DNA from: an uncultured Gammaproteobacteria bacterium
Lineage (GTDB): Bacteria > Pseudomonadota > Gammaproteobacteria > Arenicellales > JAANXG01
DNA: 64,000 nucleotides
NCBI GenBank assembly: GCA_947259175.1
Contig: CAMYKW010000001.1
Coordinates: forward strand, 81,897 to 145,896
Reading direction: 5' to 3'
This document shows, in pieces, positions 56,432 to 64,000 of this stretch (position 1 is its first letter; each line of letters begins with the position of its first letter). The notes beneath the pieces were generated by a model. That model was not told the origin of the DNA. It worked only from the letters and a program-made list of their open reading frames with translations, and ran no database searches. The translations under genes were made by a program, and so were the position numbers.

Positions 56432-57082
56432 TCAGCCTATTCGTTGCGATAGCGATTGCGTCTGTTCGAAAACTGCCGCATCGCCTTTGCCCACGCGGAT
56501 AACAACGGGCGTCTCGCCAATCCACTCCACGACGGTGGTGGGCTCAAATCCGCAGTGCCCACCGTCGACCACCGCATCCACATCATGCTCCAGAATCCGT
56601 CTGATCTCGTGCGCGTCGCTCAAAGGCAGTTCCTGGCCGGGCAGGATCATTGTCGAGCTCATGATCGGCTCGCCGAGTTCCGCCAGCATGTCGCGAACAA
56701 TTTCTGAGTCCGGAATGCGCAGTCCGATGGTCTTTCGCCGTGGATTTTGCAGGCGTCGCGGTAACTGTCTGGTGGCCGGCACGATAAAGGTATATGGGCC
56801 CGGAGTGCAGGACTTGATCATGCGGAATTGTTCGTTACTTATTTTGGCGAACAAGCTTATTTCCGACAAATCCCGGGTAACCAGGGTAAAATTATGTTTG
56901 TTGTCCAGACGTCGTATTCGACGAATACGATCCATTGACGCCTTGTCGCCGATGTGGCATCCAATGGCGTAACTGGAGTCGGTCGGATAGACAATGATCC
57001 CGCCACGCCGCACGATGTCGACGACTTGCTTGACTAATCGCTTCTGCGGATTCGCCGGGTGTATCTCAAAGTATTGGGCCAT
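56432..57082 (-). CDS. yciO: YciO-type protein of the Sua5/YrdC family
   Basis: A 216-residue protein with the YrdC fold: IIVYPTDSSYAIGC, RIRRIRRLDNKHNFTLVTRDLSE in two parts, PGPYTFIVPATRQLPRRL and KTIGLRIPDSEIV. These match YciO more closely than TsaC. The fold makes threonylcarbamoyl-adenylate for tRNA t6A in TsaC/Sua5; YciO itself may have weak or different activity. It precedes trpS, as in several relatives. Confidence 0.85.
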   Translation of the reverse strand: MAQYFEIHPANPQKRLVKQVVDIVRRGGIIVYPTDSSYAIGCHIGDKASMDRIRRIRRLDNKHNFTLVTRDLSEISLFAKISNEQFRMIKSCTPGPYTFIVPATRQLPRRLQNPRRKTIGLRIPDSEIVRDMLAELGEPIMSSTMILPGQELPLSDAHEIRRILEHDVDAVVDGGHCGFEPTTVVEWIGETPVVIRVGKGDAAVFEQTQSLSQRIG

Positions 57083-57088
57083 CTGGCT

Positions 57089-57613
57089 TTAATCTTGATC
57101 TGATAACGGGATGACCCGTTGTTGCTTTGTCGTACCCTGATCCAACAAGTCGTATACTAACCCACGCGCCGGTATAAACAAGTCCGGTGCGATTTCGCTC
57201 AATGGCAGCAAAACGAAGCGGCGCAGGTGCATGCGGGGATGCGGTACGGTGAGCCCGGGTTCGTTAATTTGCGCGTCACCATACAACAGCAGATCAAGAT
57301 CCAGCGAGCGTGGACCGCCGGGGCGATCCTCATCCCGAATGCGTCTATGCTCTCGCTCGATATCAAAAAGATGGTCGAGTATCCCCCGCGGGCTCAAAGA
57401 GGTGTGGATGGAACAGACTGCGTTTATGAAATCCGGTTGCCGCAGGTCTCCCACGGGATCTGAACGGTACAGCGAAGAACACCTGGCCACCCGGCAACGC
57501 GTTCCTGAATTCAGGTGATCCATCGCCGCCAAGACCTGCCGTTGCGGCTCGTCTAGATTACTACCCAGGCCCACATAACAAAGCACAGTCCCGGGGACTG
57601 CCGCAATCGTCAC
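57089..57613 (-). CDS. folK: 2-amino-4-hydroxy-6-hydroxymethyldihydropteridine pyrophosphokinase
   Basis: A 174-residue HPPK enzyme of folate synthesis. It has VGLGSNLDEP at the start and the signature GGPRSLDLDLLLYGD, with HPRMHLRRFVLLPLSEI following. The start is a GTG at 57613 that overlaps the pcnB stop by four bases. The pcnB-folK pair is conserved in gammaproteobacteria; panB or panC, often next, are absent here. Confidence 0.95.
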   Translation of the reverse strand: MTIAAVPGTVLCYVGLGSNLDEPQRQVLAAMDHLNSGTRCRVARCSSLYRSDPVGDLRQPDFINAVCSIHTSLSPRGILDHLFDIEREHRRIRDEDRPGGPRSLDLDLLLYGDAQINEPGLTVPHPRMHLRRFVLLPLSEIAPDLFIPARGLVYDLLDQGTTKQQRVIPLSDQD

Positions 57614-58905
57614 GCCGCTCGACTTTTACGTTTGCGCCTGCGGCCTCGTTTCGGCGCGGACGCCCTTAGACCGCGTATCATGCTATCTCGTTCTTGTTGA
57701 CTCGCTTCCTGAATTTGGGTCCACCATTGCGCAATTTCGGGGCTGATCTCCTTCACTTCGGTGCGCAGCAACAACAAATCATAGGCGGCGCGAAATCGTT
57801 TGTGCGCCAAAAGCCGGTTGATGTTTTTCGGTGATCTCTGCTCGAGCTGCGGTTGCAACGCCCAAATGTCTTTTATTACGATCATGAATCGCCTGGGAAT
57901 GGCGACATGTTGCGCTTGGTCACGAAGCGCATCGGAAGCGGCGACGCTCCAGGCGCGTCGGACATCCATGCCCCCGTCACGCAATTTGTGCACATCCGCC
58001 TGTAGCGGGTCCCACAGCAGGCAGGCGAACAAAAACGCAGGTATAACCGGTTTACCCACTTTGATGCGGCTGTCGGTGTTCGCCAGCGCCAGTGACGGCA
58101 GATTCGGCATGATAGCGTCCAGGCATTGCTCGGTGAACGGAAACAAATAGCGAAACAAACCGTATTCACGCAGCATGTCATAGGTGCGCAACGCGTCACC
58201 GCCGTGGAACAGCTTTATGACCTCGTCCAACATCCGCGCCGGCGGGACATGGTGCAACAATGGAGCAAGTTCGGCGGTCGCCGCGATCACGTCGGGATCG
58301 ATATCGAACTGAAGTTTCGCCGCAAATCTCACCGCGCGTAACATCCTCACCGGATCTTCGCGGAGCCGCTCCAGCGGGTCGCCTATGGTGCGAATGACCT
58401 GTTTCTCGAGGTCGATCATCCCGCCGACGAAGTCCAGCACCGATTGATCGTGGGGGTCGAAGTAGAGGGCGTTTATGGTGAAGTCCCGCCGCAACACATC
58501 ATCCTCCCGGCTGCCGTAAACATTATCTCGCAGCACCTGTCCATGATCCGTAATCCGAATACGGTCATCATCGACATCGTCATCATCGGACAGCGCGGCG
58601 CGAAACGTGGCGACTTCGATGGTTTCGCCGTTTCGTCGTACGTGGGCCAAACGAAATCGTCGGCCGATCAGCCGACATCCGCGAAACAGCGACTTTATTT
58701 CTTCCGGTTGAGCGTCGGTAGCGATATCAAAATCTTTCGGCGTGCGACCCAGTAACAAATCGCGTACACACCCGCCCACCAAGTGGGCTTCGTACCCGGC
58801 GCTCTTTAGTTCTTCAACAATATTGATTGCAGTGCTACTGACCGCGGACAGGGAAATCGAATGACTGTCCGGCGATATGACTTGCGGCGTGTGCTTGTTG
58901 TTCAC
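57610..58905 (-). CDS. pcnB: Poly(A) polymerase I
   Basis: A 431-residue class II nucleotidyltransferase that polyadenylates RNA for decay. It has VGGCVRDLLLGRTPKDFDIATDA with the catalytic aspartates, the RRDFTINALYFD segment, and RLREDPVRMLRAVRFAAKL. The tail is very basic (KRGRRRKRKSRAA), typical of PcnB as opposed to CCA-adding enzymes. The GTG at 58905 is the only start that fits; its ribosome site is poor. Confidence 0.94.
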   Translation of the reverse strand: MNNKHTPQVISPDSHSISLSAVSSTAINIVEELKSAGYEAHLVGGCVRDLLLGRTPKDFDIATDAQPEEIKSLFRGCRLIGRRFRLAHVRRNGETIEVATFRAALSDDDDVDDDRIRITDHGQVLRDNVYGSREDDVLRRDFTINALYFDPHDQSVLDFVGGMIDLEKQVIRTIGDPLERLREDPVRMLRAVRFAAKLQFDIDPDVIAATAELAPLLHHVPPARMLDEVIKLFHGGDALRTYDMLREYGLFRYLFPFTEQCLDAIMPNLPSLALANTDSRIKVGKPVIPAFLFACLLWDPLQADVHKLRDGGMDVRRAWSVAASDALRDQAQHVAIPRRFMIVIKDIWALQPQLEQRSPKNINRLLAHKRFRAAYDLLLLRTEVKEISPEIAQWWTQIQEASQQERDSMIRGLRASAPKRGRRRKRKSRAA

Positions 58906-58962
58906 TCCTGACTAAAACCTTAGTTTGTATCCTCGTTTATATGACACGGCGGCGGTTTTGTC

Positions 58963-58990
58963 TTGTATCATGCATAGTCCACCGTATAAT
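58963..58990 (+). promoter_or_regulatory. Promoter of tRNA-Glu
   Basis: A perfect TATAAT (58985-58990) lies 16 bases after TTGTAT (58963-58968, three of six). The predicted start is about 32 bases before the tRNA. The rest of 58906-59028 shows no gene. Confidence 0.6.
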
Positions 58991-59028
58991 ACCATTTCGC
59001 TATCTGCTGCATCGCTTTCAGCTTCAGT

Positions 59029-59103
59029 GCTCCCTTCGTCTAGCGGTTAGGACGCCGGCCTCTCACGTCGGTAACAGGGGTTCGAGTCCCCTAGGGAGCG
59101 CCA
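59029..59103 (+). tRNA. tRNA-Glu (anticodon CTC)
   Basis: A 75-base tRNA with encoded CCA. The acceptor arms GCTCCCT and AGGGAGC pair fully, with G as discriminator. The anticodon loop CTCTCAC carries CTC; the anticodon stem has one G-U pair. The T arm CAGGGGTTCGAGTCCCCT is regular. It is the minor Glu isoacceptor that reads GAG. It lies between pcnB and cnoX-like gene. Confidence 0.95.
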
Positions 59104-59165
59104 ATTACCGCAAATGAATTGCACCATCGTTATGTCTAAGCGCCAACTATCGGGAAACACGTGTC

Positions 59166-60029
59166 ATGACCGAGAGCAGTACTATTTTTGACATCGACGC
59201 GGCGGCGTTCGAAGCTCGCGTTGTAGACCAATCCCATCGCCTGCCGGTCATGGTCGATTTTTGGGCCTCTTGGTGTGCCCCATGCCGGACGCTGACGCCT
59301 TTACTCACGAAAATCGTCGACGAATATCAGGGAACCGTTCTGCTCGCAAAAGTGAACACTGATACCGAGAAAGAACTCGCCGCTCGTTATCAAATTCGCA
59401 GCTTACCCACGGTTGTTTTATTTAAAGACGGACAAATTATCGATCACTTTGTCGGGGCACAGCAGGAGTCAGTGATCAAGCGCATGATCGATCCACATGT
59501 CAAACGCAAATCTAACTCTGAACTCGAGCGCGCCACTACCCTACTTGAAGCCGGTGACAACGACAAGGCTGTGTCGGTGTTAACATCGGCTGTGACTAAA
59601 TACCCCACCGATGATCAGCTTAAACTAAAGTTAGCCGAGGTTCATCTGGAAAACAAGGAATTCGAACAGGCGAATAGGGTCTTATCTGACGTCTCTCAAG
59701 AAGCGAAGAATAGCGATAACTACAAAATTCTGCAATCACGAATTGAGTTCCATCATCGCGATGACGCCGCAGTGACTCTGAACGATCTACTCGCGCGGCT
59801 GTCGCAACAGCCCGATGACCTCGCGAACCGTCACAAATTGGCGATCCGCTACCTGGTTACAGGCGACACGGAAAAAGCGATGGCCCAGCTGTTGGAAATC
59901 GTAAAGCTTGATCGCAATTTCCAAGACGACGCCGGCCGTAAAGACCTGCTCAAGGTGTTCGACATGTTGGGCGGCAAAGGGACGCTGGTCAGCCGTTATC
60001 GCAGTCTGCTGGCTCAGGCGTTGAATTGA
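59166..60029 (+). CDS. cnoX: CnoX/YbbN-like thioredoxin with TPR domain
   Basis: A 287-residue protein: an N-terminal thioredoxin fold (about 5-110; MVDFWASWCAPCRTLTPLL, SLPTVVLFKDGQ) followed by a helical TPR region with repeats such as ATTLLEAGDNDKAVSVL. The redox motif is C37-A-P-C40, so both cysteines are present; E. coli CnoX has lost one of them. Members with both cysteines can be active thioredoxins as well as chaperones that protect proteins from oxidation. The domain layout and length match the family. Confidence 0.88.
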   Translation: MTESSTIFDIDAAAFEARVVDQSHRLPVMVDFWASWCAPCRTLTPLLTKIVDEYQGTVLLAKVNTDTEKELAARYQIRSLPTVVLFKDGQIIDHFVGAQQESVIKRMIDPHVKRKSNSELERATTLLEAGDNDKAVSVLTSAVTKYPTDDQLKLKLAEVHLENKEFEQANRVLSDVSQEAKNSDNYKILQSRIEFHHRDDAAVTLNDLLARLSQQPDDLANRHKLAIRYLVTGDTEKAMAQLLEIVKLDRNFQDDAGRKDLLKVFDMLGGKGTLVSRYRSLLAQALN

Positions 60030-60108
60030 AAGATCGGAACCGATGTTCTTGTGTGATCGCTTTTCCCTCCGCGGGATCCGGCATTGCATGGCGGGAATCG
60101 TAACGCGT

Positions 60109-61014
60109 CTAACCGCGGGGATGATGCTCGGCGTGCAAGCGTTTCAGACGCTCGCGCGCGATATGGGTGTATATCTGGGTGGTGGACAGGTCGCTGTGTC
60201 CCAGTAGCATTTGCACCGAGCGCAGATCCGCGCCGTTATTCAACAGATGGGTGGCAAATGCGTGTCTGAGCGTATGGGGCGACAGCGGTGTCTCGATCTG
60301 TTGCTGCCGGGCATAGCGCTTGATGATTTGCCAGAAGGCTTGCCGCGTCATCGACGCGCCCCGCGCAGTTACGAACACCGCTTCGCTGGACCGTCCCCGC
60401 AAGATCCCTCCCCGGCCGTTTTGCAGATAATCATCGAGCGCATCCATCGCCGCCTCTCCGAGCGGTACCAGCCGTTCCTTACCGCCCTTTCCCATGATGC
60501 GGATAATACCCGCGGTAAGGTTCAACTCGGACATGCTCAGGCCGACCAACTCGGAGACTCTGAGCCCGGTGGCGTACAGTGTCTCCAACATCGCATAATC
60601 CCGCCGTCCCAGGGGTGCTTTCGCGTCCGGCCCCCGCAACAAACGTTCGACCTCTTCTTCGCTCAGGGATTGGGGAAGCGTATGGGGAATTTTCGGAGAC
60701 TCGATATCCGCGCAGGGGTCCTCGAACAGCTCGCCTTGTCTGATCAGATATTGATACAGGCGGCGCAGCGAAGATAACAAGCGGGCCGAGGTGCTGGCCT
60801 GAACACCGGCGCGAAAACGCAAACTGAGATAAGCCTGCAGGCACGCGCGGTCGGCGGTTAATAACGTTCGACCGCGGCCGGCAAGATAGGTCGAATAAGC
60901 CGAAACATCGGCGCGGTATGCCTGGATGGTGTTGTGGCTCAGTCCGAATTCGAGCCACAAATTATCTAAAAATCGATCGATGATTTCGTCGTCGGGCTGC
61001 TTGAGCTTGGGCAT
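60109..61014 (-). CDS. xerD: Tyrosine recombinase XerD
   Basis: A 301-residue recombinase that resolves chromosome dimers at dif with XerC and FtsK. The N-terminal core-binding domain starts with IIDRFLDNLWLEFGLS. The catalytic set is visible: Arg in ATGLRVSELV, Lys in MGKGGKERLV, HxxR in HTLRHAFATH, His in LLGHSDLSTT and the nucleophile Tyr in QIYTHIA. The closely spaced neighbours give no integrase-like context (no att sites or phage genes), supporting the housekeeping role. Confidence 0.95.
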   Translation of the reverse strand: MPKLKQPDDEIIDRFLDNLWLEFGLSHNTIQAYRADVSAYSTYLAGRGRTLLTADRACLQAYLSLRFRAGVQASTSARLLSSLRRLYQYLIRQGELFEDPCADIESPKIPHTLPQSLSEEEVERLLRGPDAKAPLGRRDYAMLETLYATGLRVSELVGLSMSELNLTAGIIRIMGKGGKERLVPLGEAAMDALDDYLQNGRGGILRGRSSEAVFVTARGASMTRQAFWQIIKRYARQQQIETPLSPHTLRHAFATHLLNNGADLRSVQMLLGHSDLSTTQIYTHIARERLKRLHAEHHPRG

Positions 61015-61034
61015 TTCCCGCCACCGTTCACGGA

Positions 61035-62804
61035 TTAGCGGTCCGTGGAGGGCGTTTCCTGCTCCTTTACGAACAGCTGTTGTATTGACCGCTCGAGTAT
61101 CGCTCGTCGCGTTGGATTAATAGTCTCGTTCAACAGCGAATGATAGATGCGGCGGGCGTCCTCCACAAATCCGGCTTCCGCCAGGGTTTCCGCCGCATGA
61201 TAGCGGGCGGTCTGACCCCAGATATCAGTGCCGCCCCGTTCAAACAGCGCGGAACGAAGATAGTGCTCCGCGGCGCTGTCGAACTTGTCGTCTCCGCGCA
61301 ACGCGTCCGCCATCCAGAACATGATCTCCCGTTGCTGCGCGCGCTCGCTGGCCCGGGAAAACAATTCTTTGAGCAGAAGATAAGCGGCGCGCTGACGGTC
61401 CACGGCTTGCAGATCAAAAATCACCTGTAGCACCCTGTCCACCGCATCCTTGTCGAAGGACGAGTGGGCGGTTATCAACTCCTGCAGGATGTGAATGCTG
61501 TCATCGAACTCGCCGGTGTAGATCGACAACCGCGCCCGTTTCAAATTCCAATCCAGATTGTCGATCTCCTCGCCGACGTCGCTGAGACCGGCAGCCATTT
61601 TCGCCGCAAGTTCGATATTGCGTTGCGCAAAGGCCAGGTTGACCAATCGCAGGCGCACTGGATTGGGAACCCGTTGGATGTTGCCGAAGCGCCCCTGATG
61701 GGTGTAGAGGCTGATCGCGGTATCTTCGCGTTTCGCCTGCTTCAAACTGTCGTACAAGCGGAGATGATGCGCTGCGTAGGCAGCCGGATCGCGCGTACGT
61801 TCAGCCAGCAGCGCAATAATCGACCGTGCCTTTATCGGCCGGGTACTCGACAACGATGCCGACAATTTCAACCAAGGTTCGTCGTCGCCTATCAGCAGAT
61901 TCGACGCGTTTCCGGTTTTTTCCCCCAGGCGAATATACGCCTGCCAGAGCCCGTCGACATCGTATTCGAACAGGCCTTTGAGATACGCGGGCAAGGGCAT
62001 CGCGTAAAACTGTTCCAGGGCATCCACCTGCAGCGTGATTTCGTCCGCATAGAGCGCAGCTTCCGCCGTAAGCGCCCACAAGCCACTTCGCAGCGAATGG
62101 TCGGAGTCCAGTTTGCCCAACATCGCCGCGGCCTGGTCGATAACCCGCTGTGGGCTGTCGGCCTTGGACCGCAGTCGGCTCAACAGCCTCAGAAAGCGGC
62201 CGTTGTCATTCTGCACCGTGGCCAGATGTTCAGCCGCTTGCGCCGCATAACCCGCCTGGAGCAACACCTGGGCGTACAACAGGGACCAATCGGCATCATT
62301 GGGCAGGAACTCTTTTTGATAGCGAGCCATGGCATTCTGGGCGTCTTCCAACAAACCCTCCGCCAAATAGCTGCGTATGGTAAGCCGCCTCCAGTGGGCC
62401 ACCTGGCGCGAATCGTAGGAACCCATCCATAACAGTTCGCGCAACATCGGGCGCACCGCGTGGCCGCGTCCGGAGTCGATCAACACTTCGATTCCCTGGG
62501 TGAGCAGCGTATGCCGTAGATGCGCCGGCAAATCCGTCGGAAGAGCCTGCAGGCGCTTTTGCAGCGCATCCCAGTCCTGCTTCTTGCGGTAGATGGTGAA
62601 TCTCAGGCGCTCCCAGTCCATCCATTTTCGCGCATGGAATGGTCGCGGTTGCAGGCTGGATAGAACGCGCAGCGCCAGGTCAGGCGCGCCGTTGCGAACC
62701 AGGAGTTCAACCCGGTCCAACTGCGGGTCTGTCGATTCGTCGCCGGTGGCTGGGCCCAGCACCAGCGTCAACGACACCAAGGCAACTGTGCACGCTCGTC
62801 GCAT
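61035..62804 (-). CDS. Exported TPR-like helical protein of unknown function
   Basis: A 589-residue protein with a signal peptide (MRRACTVALVSLTLVLG, cut after about residue 20, no lipobox). The rest is almost wholly helical with repeated 34-residue-like units (LYAQVLLQAGYAAQAAEHLATV, FWMADALRGDDKFDSAAEHYL), as in tetratricopeptide proteins. I do not recognise a named family. It sits between xerD and rplS, 20 bases after the xerD start on the same strand. A periplasmic scaffold or protein-binding role is a guess from the fold only. Confidence 0.75.
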   Translation of the reverse strand: MRRACTVALVSLTLVLGPATGDESTDPQLDRVELLVRNGAPDLALRVLSSLQPRPFHARKWMDWERLRFTIYRKKQDWDALQKRLQALPTDLPAHLRHTLLTQGIEVLIDSGRGHAVRPMLRELLWMGSYDSRQVAHWRRLTIRSYLAEGLLEDAQNAMARYQKEFLPNDADWSLLYAQVLLQAGYAAQAAEHLATVQNDNGRFLRLLSRLRSKADSPQRVIDQAAAMLGKLDSDHSLRSGLWALTAEAALYADEITLQVDALEQFYAMPLPAYLKGLFEYDVDGLWQAYIRLGEKTGNASNLLIGDDEPWLKLSASLSSTRPIKARSIIALLAERTRDPAAYAAHHLRLYDSLKQAKREDTAISLYTHQGRFGNIQRVPNPVRLRLVNLAFAQRNIELAAKMAAGLSDVGEEIDNLDWNLKRARLSIYTGEFDDSIHILQELITAHSSFDKDAVDRVLQVIFDLQAVDRQRAAYLLLKELFSRASERAQQREIMFWMADALRGDDKFDSAAEHYLRSALFERGGTDIWGQTARYHAAETLAEAGFVEDARRIYHSLLNETINPTRRAILERSIQQLFVKEQETPSTDR

Positions 62805-62876
62805 AGCGGGTGCGCGGTCCTGTCTCGATCAACGTAGCGATCGATCGTCGAGAAGCGGCAACACCGAGGTGGCTTA

Positions 62877-63221
62877 TCAGATCTTTTCTTTGATTCGTGC
62901 GGACTTTCCGCTGCGCTCGCGGAGGTAATACAGTTTCGCGCGGCGTACATCGCCGCGCCGCTTTACCTTGATTGTGGATATGAGCGGGCTGTGCGTTTGA
63001 AATACCCTTTCGACGCCTTCTCCGTACGAGACCTTGCGCAGCGTAAACGAAGAATTCAGCCCCCTGTTCCGCTTACCGATTACCACGCCTTCGAACGCCT
63101 GCAATCGTTCGCGATTACCCTCTTTGACCCGCACCTGGACTTCAACAGTATCACCGGTGCTGAATTCCGGCAGGTCCGCCGTAATTTGCTCGGCTTCATG
63201 TTCCTGAATAATAGTCGTCAT
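62877..63221 (-). CDS. rplS: 50S ribosomal protein L19
   Basis: A 114-residue ribosomal protein located at the 30S-50S interface. It has [24 protein letters not shown] (in two parts), [21 protein letters not shown] and the C-terminal [20 protein letters not shown]. It is the usual rimM-trmD-rplS order and overlaps trmD by four bases. Confidence 0.97.
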   Translation of the reverse strand: MTTIIQEHEAEQITADLPEFSTGDTVEVQVRVKEGNRERLQAFEGVVIGKRNRGLNSSFTLRKVSYGEGVERVFQTHSPLISTIKVKRRGDVRRAKLYYLRERSGKSARIKEKI

Positions 63222-63973
63222 CTGTTGTCTCCTTCGAGTTCCAACTGAAACTCCCGTAACAAACTCTTTTGTTCGTCCGTTAATTTCGATTCATCCAAAA
63301 GGTCGGGACGTTTCGCCCAGGTCGTTCCCAACGATTGTTTGAGCCGCCAGCGTTTAATCGCTTCATGGTTTCCGCTCAACAATATCTCCGGCACACGCCG
63401 ACCGGCGAAAATCTCCGGGCGCGTATAATGCCCGCAATCCAATAAACCATCGGCGAACGAGTCCTGCCTCACGGACGCCTCGTTCCCCAGTACATCCGGC
63501 AATTGCCTGGCAATCGCATCGATCAACACCATCGCCGCCAACTCGCCGCCCGACAACACATAATCTCCGATCGACCACTCCTCGTCGACGCAGGTGGTAA
63601 TCACCCGTTCGTCAATACCTTCGTAACGCCCAAGCAACAGAATCATCGCATCCCGTCGCGCGAGCTCGCGCACCGAGTGATGATCCAATCGCCTTCCTTG
63701 CGGACTCAGGTAACTCACCGGCGTGTTCGCGGCGCAATGCCGTTTCGCTGACGCAATTGCCGCAGTGAGCGGCGGCGCCATCATCACCATCCCAGGTCCG
63801 CCACCATAAGGACGGTCGTCCACGGTACGCCGTTGATCTTCGGCGTAGTCCCGCGGGTTCCATAAGTGCAGCCCGACCTGCCCCTGGTCGATCGCGCGAC
63901 CGCTCACACCGTAGTCGCGGATTGCGGCGAACATCTCCGGAAAAATAGTGATGACGTGAAATTCCATCGTCAT
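63218..63973 (-). CDS. trmD: tRNA (guanine(37)-N1)-methyltransferase
   Basis: A 251-residue SPOUT methyltransferase that makes m1G37. It has [11 protein letters not shown] at the start, the SAM-knot segments [13 protein letters not shown] and [18 protein letters not shown], and the [26 protein letters not shown] region (in two parts). ATGs at 63973 and 63967 are both possible starts. It is complete within the window. Confidence 0.96.
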   Translation of the reverse strand: MTMEFHVITIFPEMFAAIRDYGVSGRAIDQGQVGLHLWNPRDYAEDQRRTVDDRPYGGGPGMVMMAPPLTAAIASAKRHCAANTPVSYLSPQGRRLDHHSVRELARRDAMILLLGRYEGIDERVITTCVDEEWSIGDYVLSGGELAAMVLIDAIARQLPDVLGNEASVRQDSFADGLLDCGHYTRPEIFAGRRVPEILLSGNHEAIKRWRLKQSLGTTWAKRPDLLDESKLTDEQKSLLREFQLELEGDNR

Positions 63974-63987
63974 CCATCGTCAACCAC

Positions 63988-64000
63988 TCAAAAGTCCGCG
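63988..64000 (-). CDS. rimM: Possible last codons of rimM (cut by window end)
   Basis: On the minus strand the final bases read in one frame as Ala-Asp-Phe followed by TGA, 14 bases before the first trmD ATG. RimM proteins often end in a similar DW-x-x-DF or GF tail, and rimM normally precedes trmD. This is four codons of evidence only. Confidence 0.3.

Noticed and set aside
60109..61014. Tyrosine recombinase as a sign of an integrated element
   Set aside because: Its motifs and neighbours fit housekeeping XerD; no attachment repeats or phage genes are nearby.
61464..62432. 322-codon open frame on the plus strand
   Set aside because: It is fully antisense to the TPR-like protein, Arg/Gln-rich, without a recognisable domain or ribosome site.
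1..64000. CRISPR arrays, insertion sequences, rRNA genes or toxin-antitoxin pairs
   Set aside because: No regularly spaced repeats, transposase motifs, rRNA sequences or small paired genes were recognised on reading both strands.

Overview
This window is a stretch of a gammaproteobacterial chromosome. The core gene order supports this: ihfB-rpsA-cmk-aroA-tyrA-hisC-pheA-serA-serC-gyrA, then mtnA, an MTA deaminase gene, ubiG, a mupP-like gene and a yciK-like gene. This closely follows the chromosome next to the O-antigen locus of Pseudomonas. The lapA-lapB pair, csiV next to mfd, the rsd/algQ homologue and an RfaH homologue point the same way. It is not Pseudomonas itself: aroA and tyrA are separate genes here, serA is inserted, and sugar genes sit between gyrA and mtnA. 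I cannot name the genus.

Layout. (1) 1-3829: end of mfd, def, csiV, then a purine-salvage pair (methylthioinosine-type phosphorylase and hpt). (2) 3834-28516, minus strand: a large surface-polysaccharide locus. In transcription order it reads ugd-hldA-hldD-rfaH, a MarR-like regulator, then gmd-rfbB-rfbA-wzm-wzt, a 1362-residue methyltransferase/kinase-like/double-glycosyltransferase, a double GT-B glycosyltransferase, three GT2 glycosyltransferases, a wbpV-like/wbpL/wbpM trio, and manC. (3) 28765-42837, minus strand: comEA-like gene, lapB-lapA, ihfB, rpsA, cmk, the aromatic/serine biosynthesis run and gyrA. (4) 43015-46092, plus strand: cysC, a sugar aminotransferase and a UDP-sugar dehydrogenase, looking like a cargo insert. 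(5) 46161-50791: mtnA, MTA deaminase, ubiG, mupP-like, yciK-like. (6) 50824-58905, minus strand: rsd, a GT2, a MagIII-like DNA glycosylase, rluB, scpB, scpA, trpS, yciO, folK, pcnB. (7) 59029 to the end: tRNA-Glu, a CnoX-like thioredoxin, xerD, a TPR lipoprotein-like or secreted protein, rplS, trmD and possibly the last codons of rimM.

How it works together. The polysaccharide locus makes GDP-mannose (ManC), GDP-4-keto-6-deoxymannose (Gmd), dTDP-4-keto-6-deoxyglucose (RfbA/RfbB), UDP-glucuronate (Ugd), and, through the WbpM/WbpV/WbpL trio, a UDP-QuiNAc- or FucNAc-type sugar placed first on the lipid carrier. Glycosyltransferases extend the chain. Export is by an ABC transporter (Wzm/Wzt) whose ATPase has the C-terminal glycan-recognition domain known from transporters that read a capped chain end. 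The gene next to wzt encodes a WsaE/WbdD-like methyltransferase fusion, a good candidate for the enzyme that makes that cap. Regulation is visible in the DNA: an RfaH homologue is encoded inside the locus, an exact ops pause element lies in the gmd leader, and a degenerate ops core lies in the ugd leader downstream of a good sigma70-type promoter. A MarR-like regulator has its own near-consensus promoter.

A second theme is methylthioadenosine salvage through methylthioinosine: an MTA deaminase, a methylthioinosine-type phosphorylase, Hpt and MtnA are all present, in two places.

There are no rRNA genes, insertion sequences, phage genes or CRISPR arrays in the window. No gene-free stretch exceeds 300 bases; the longest are 28517-28764 and the tRNA-containing region 58906-59165, both described in the feature list.
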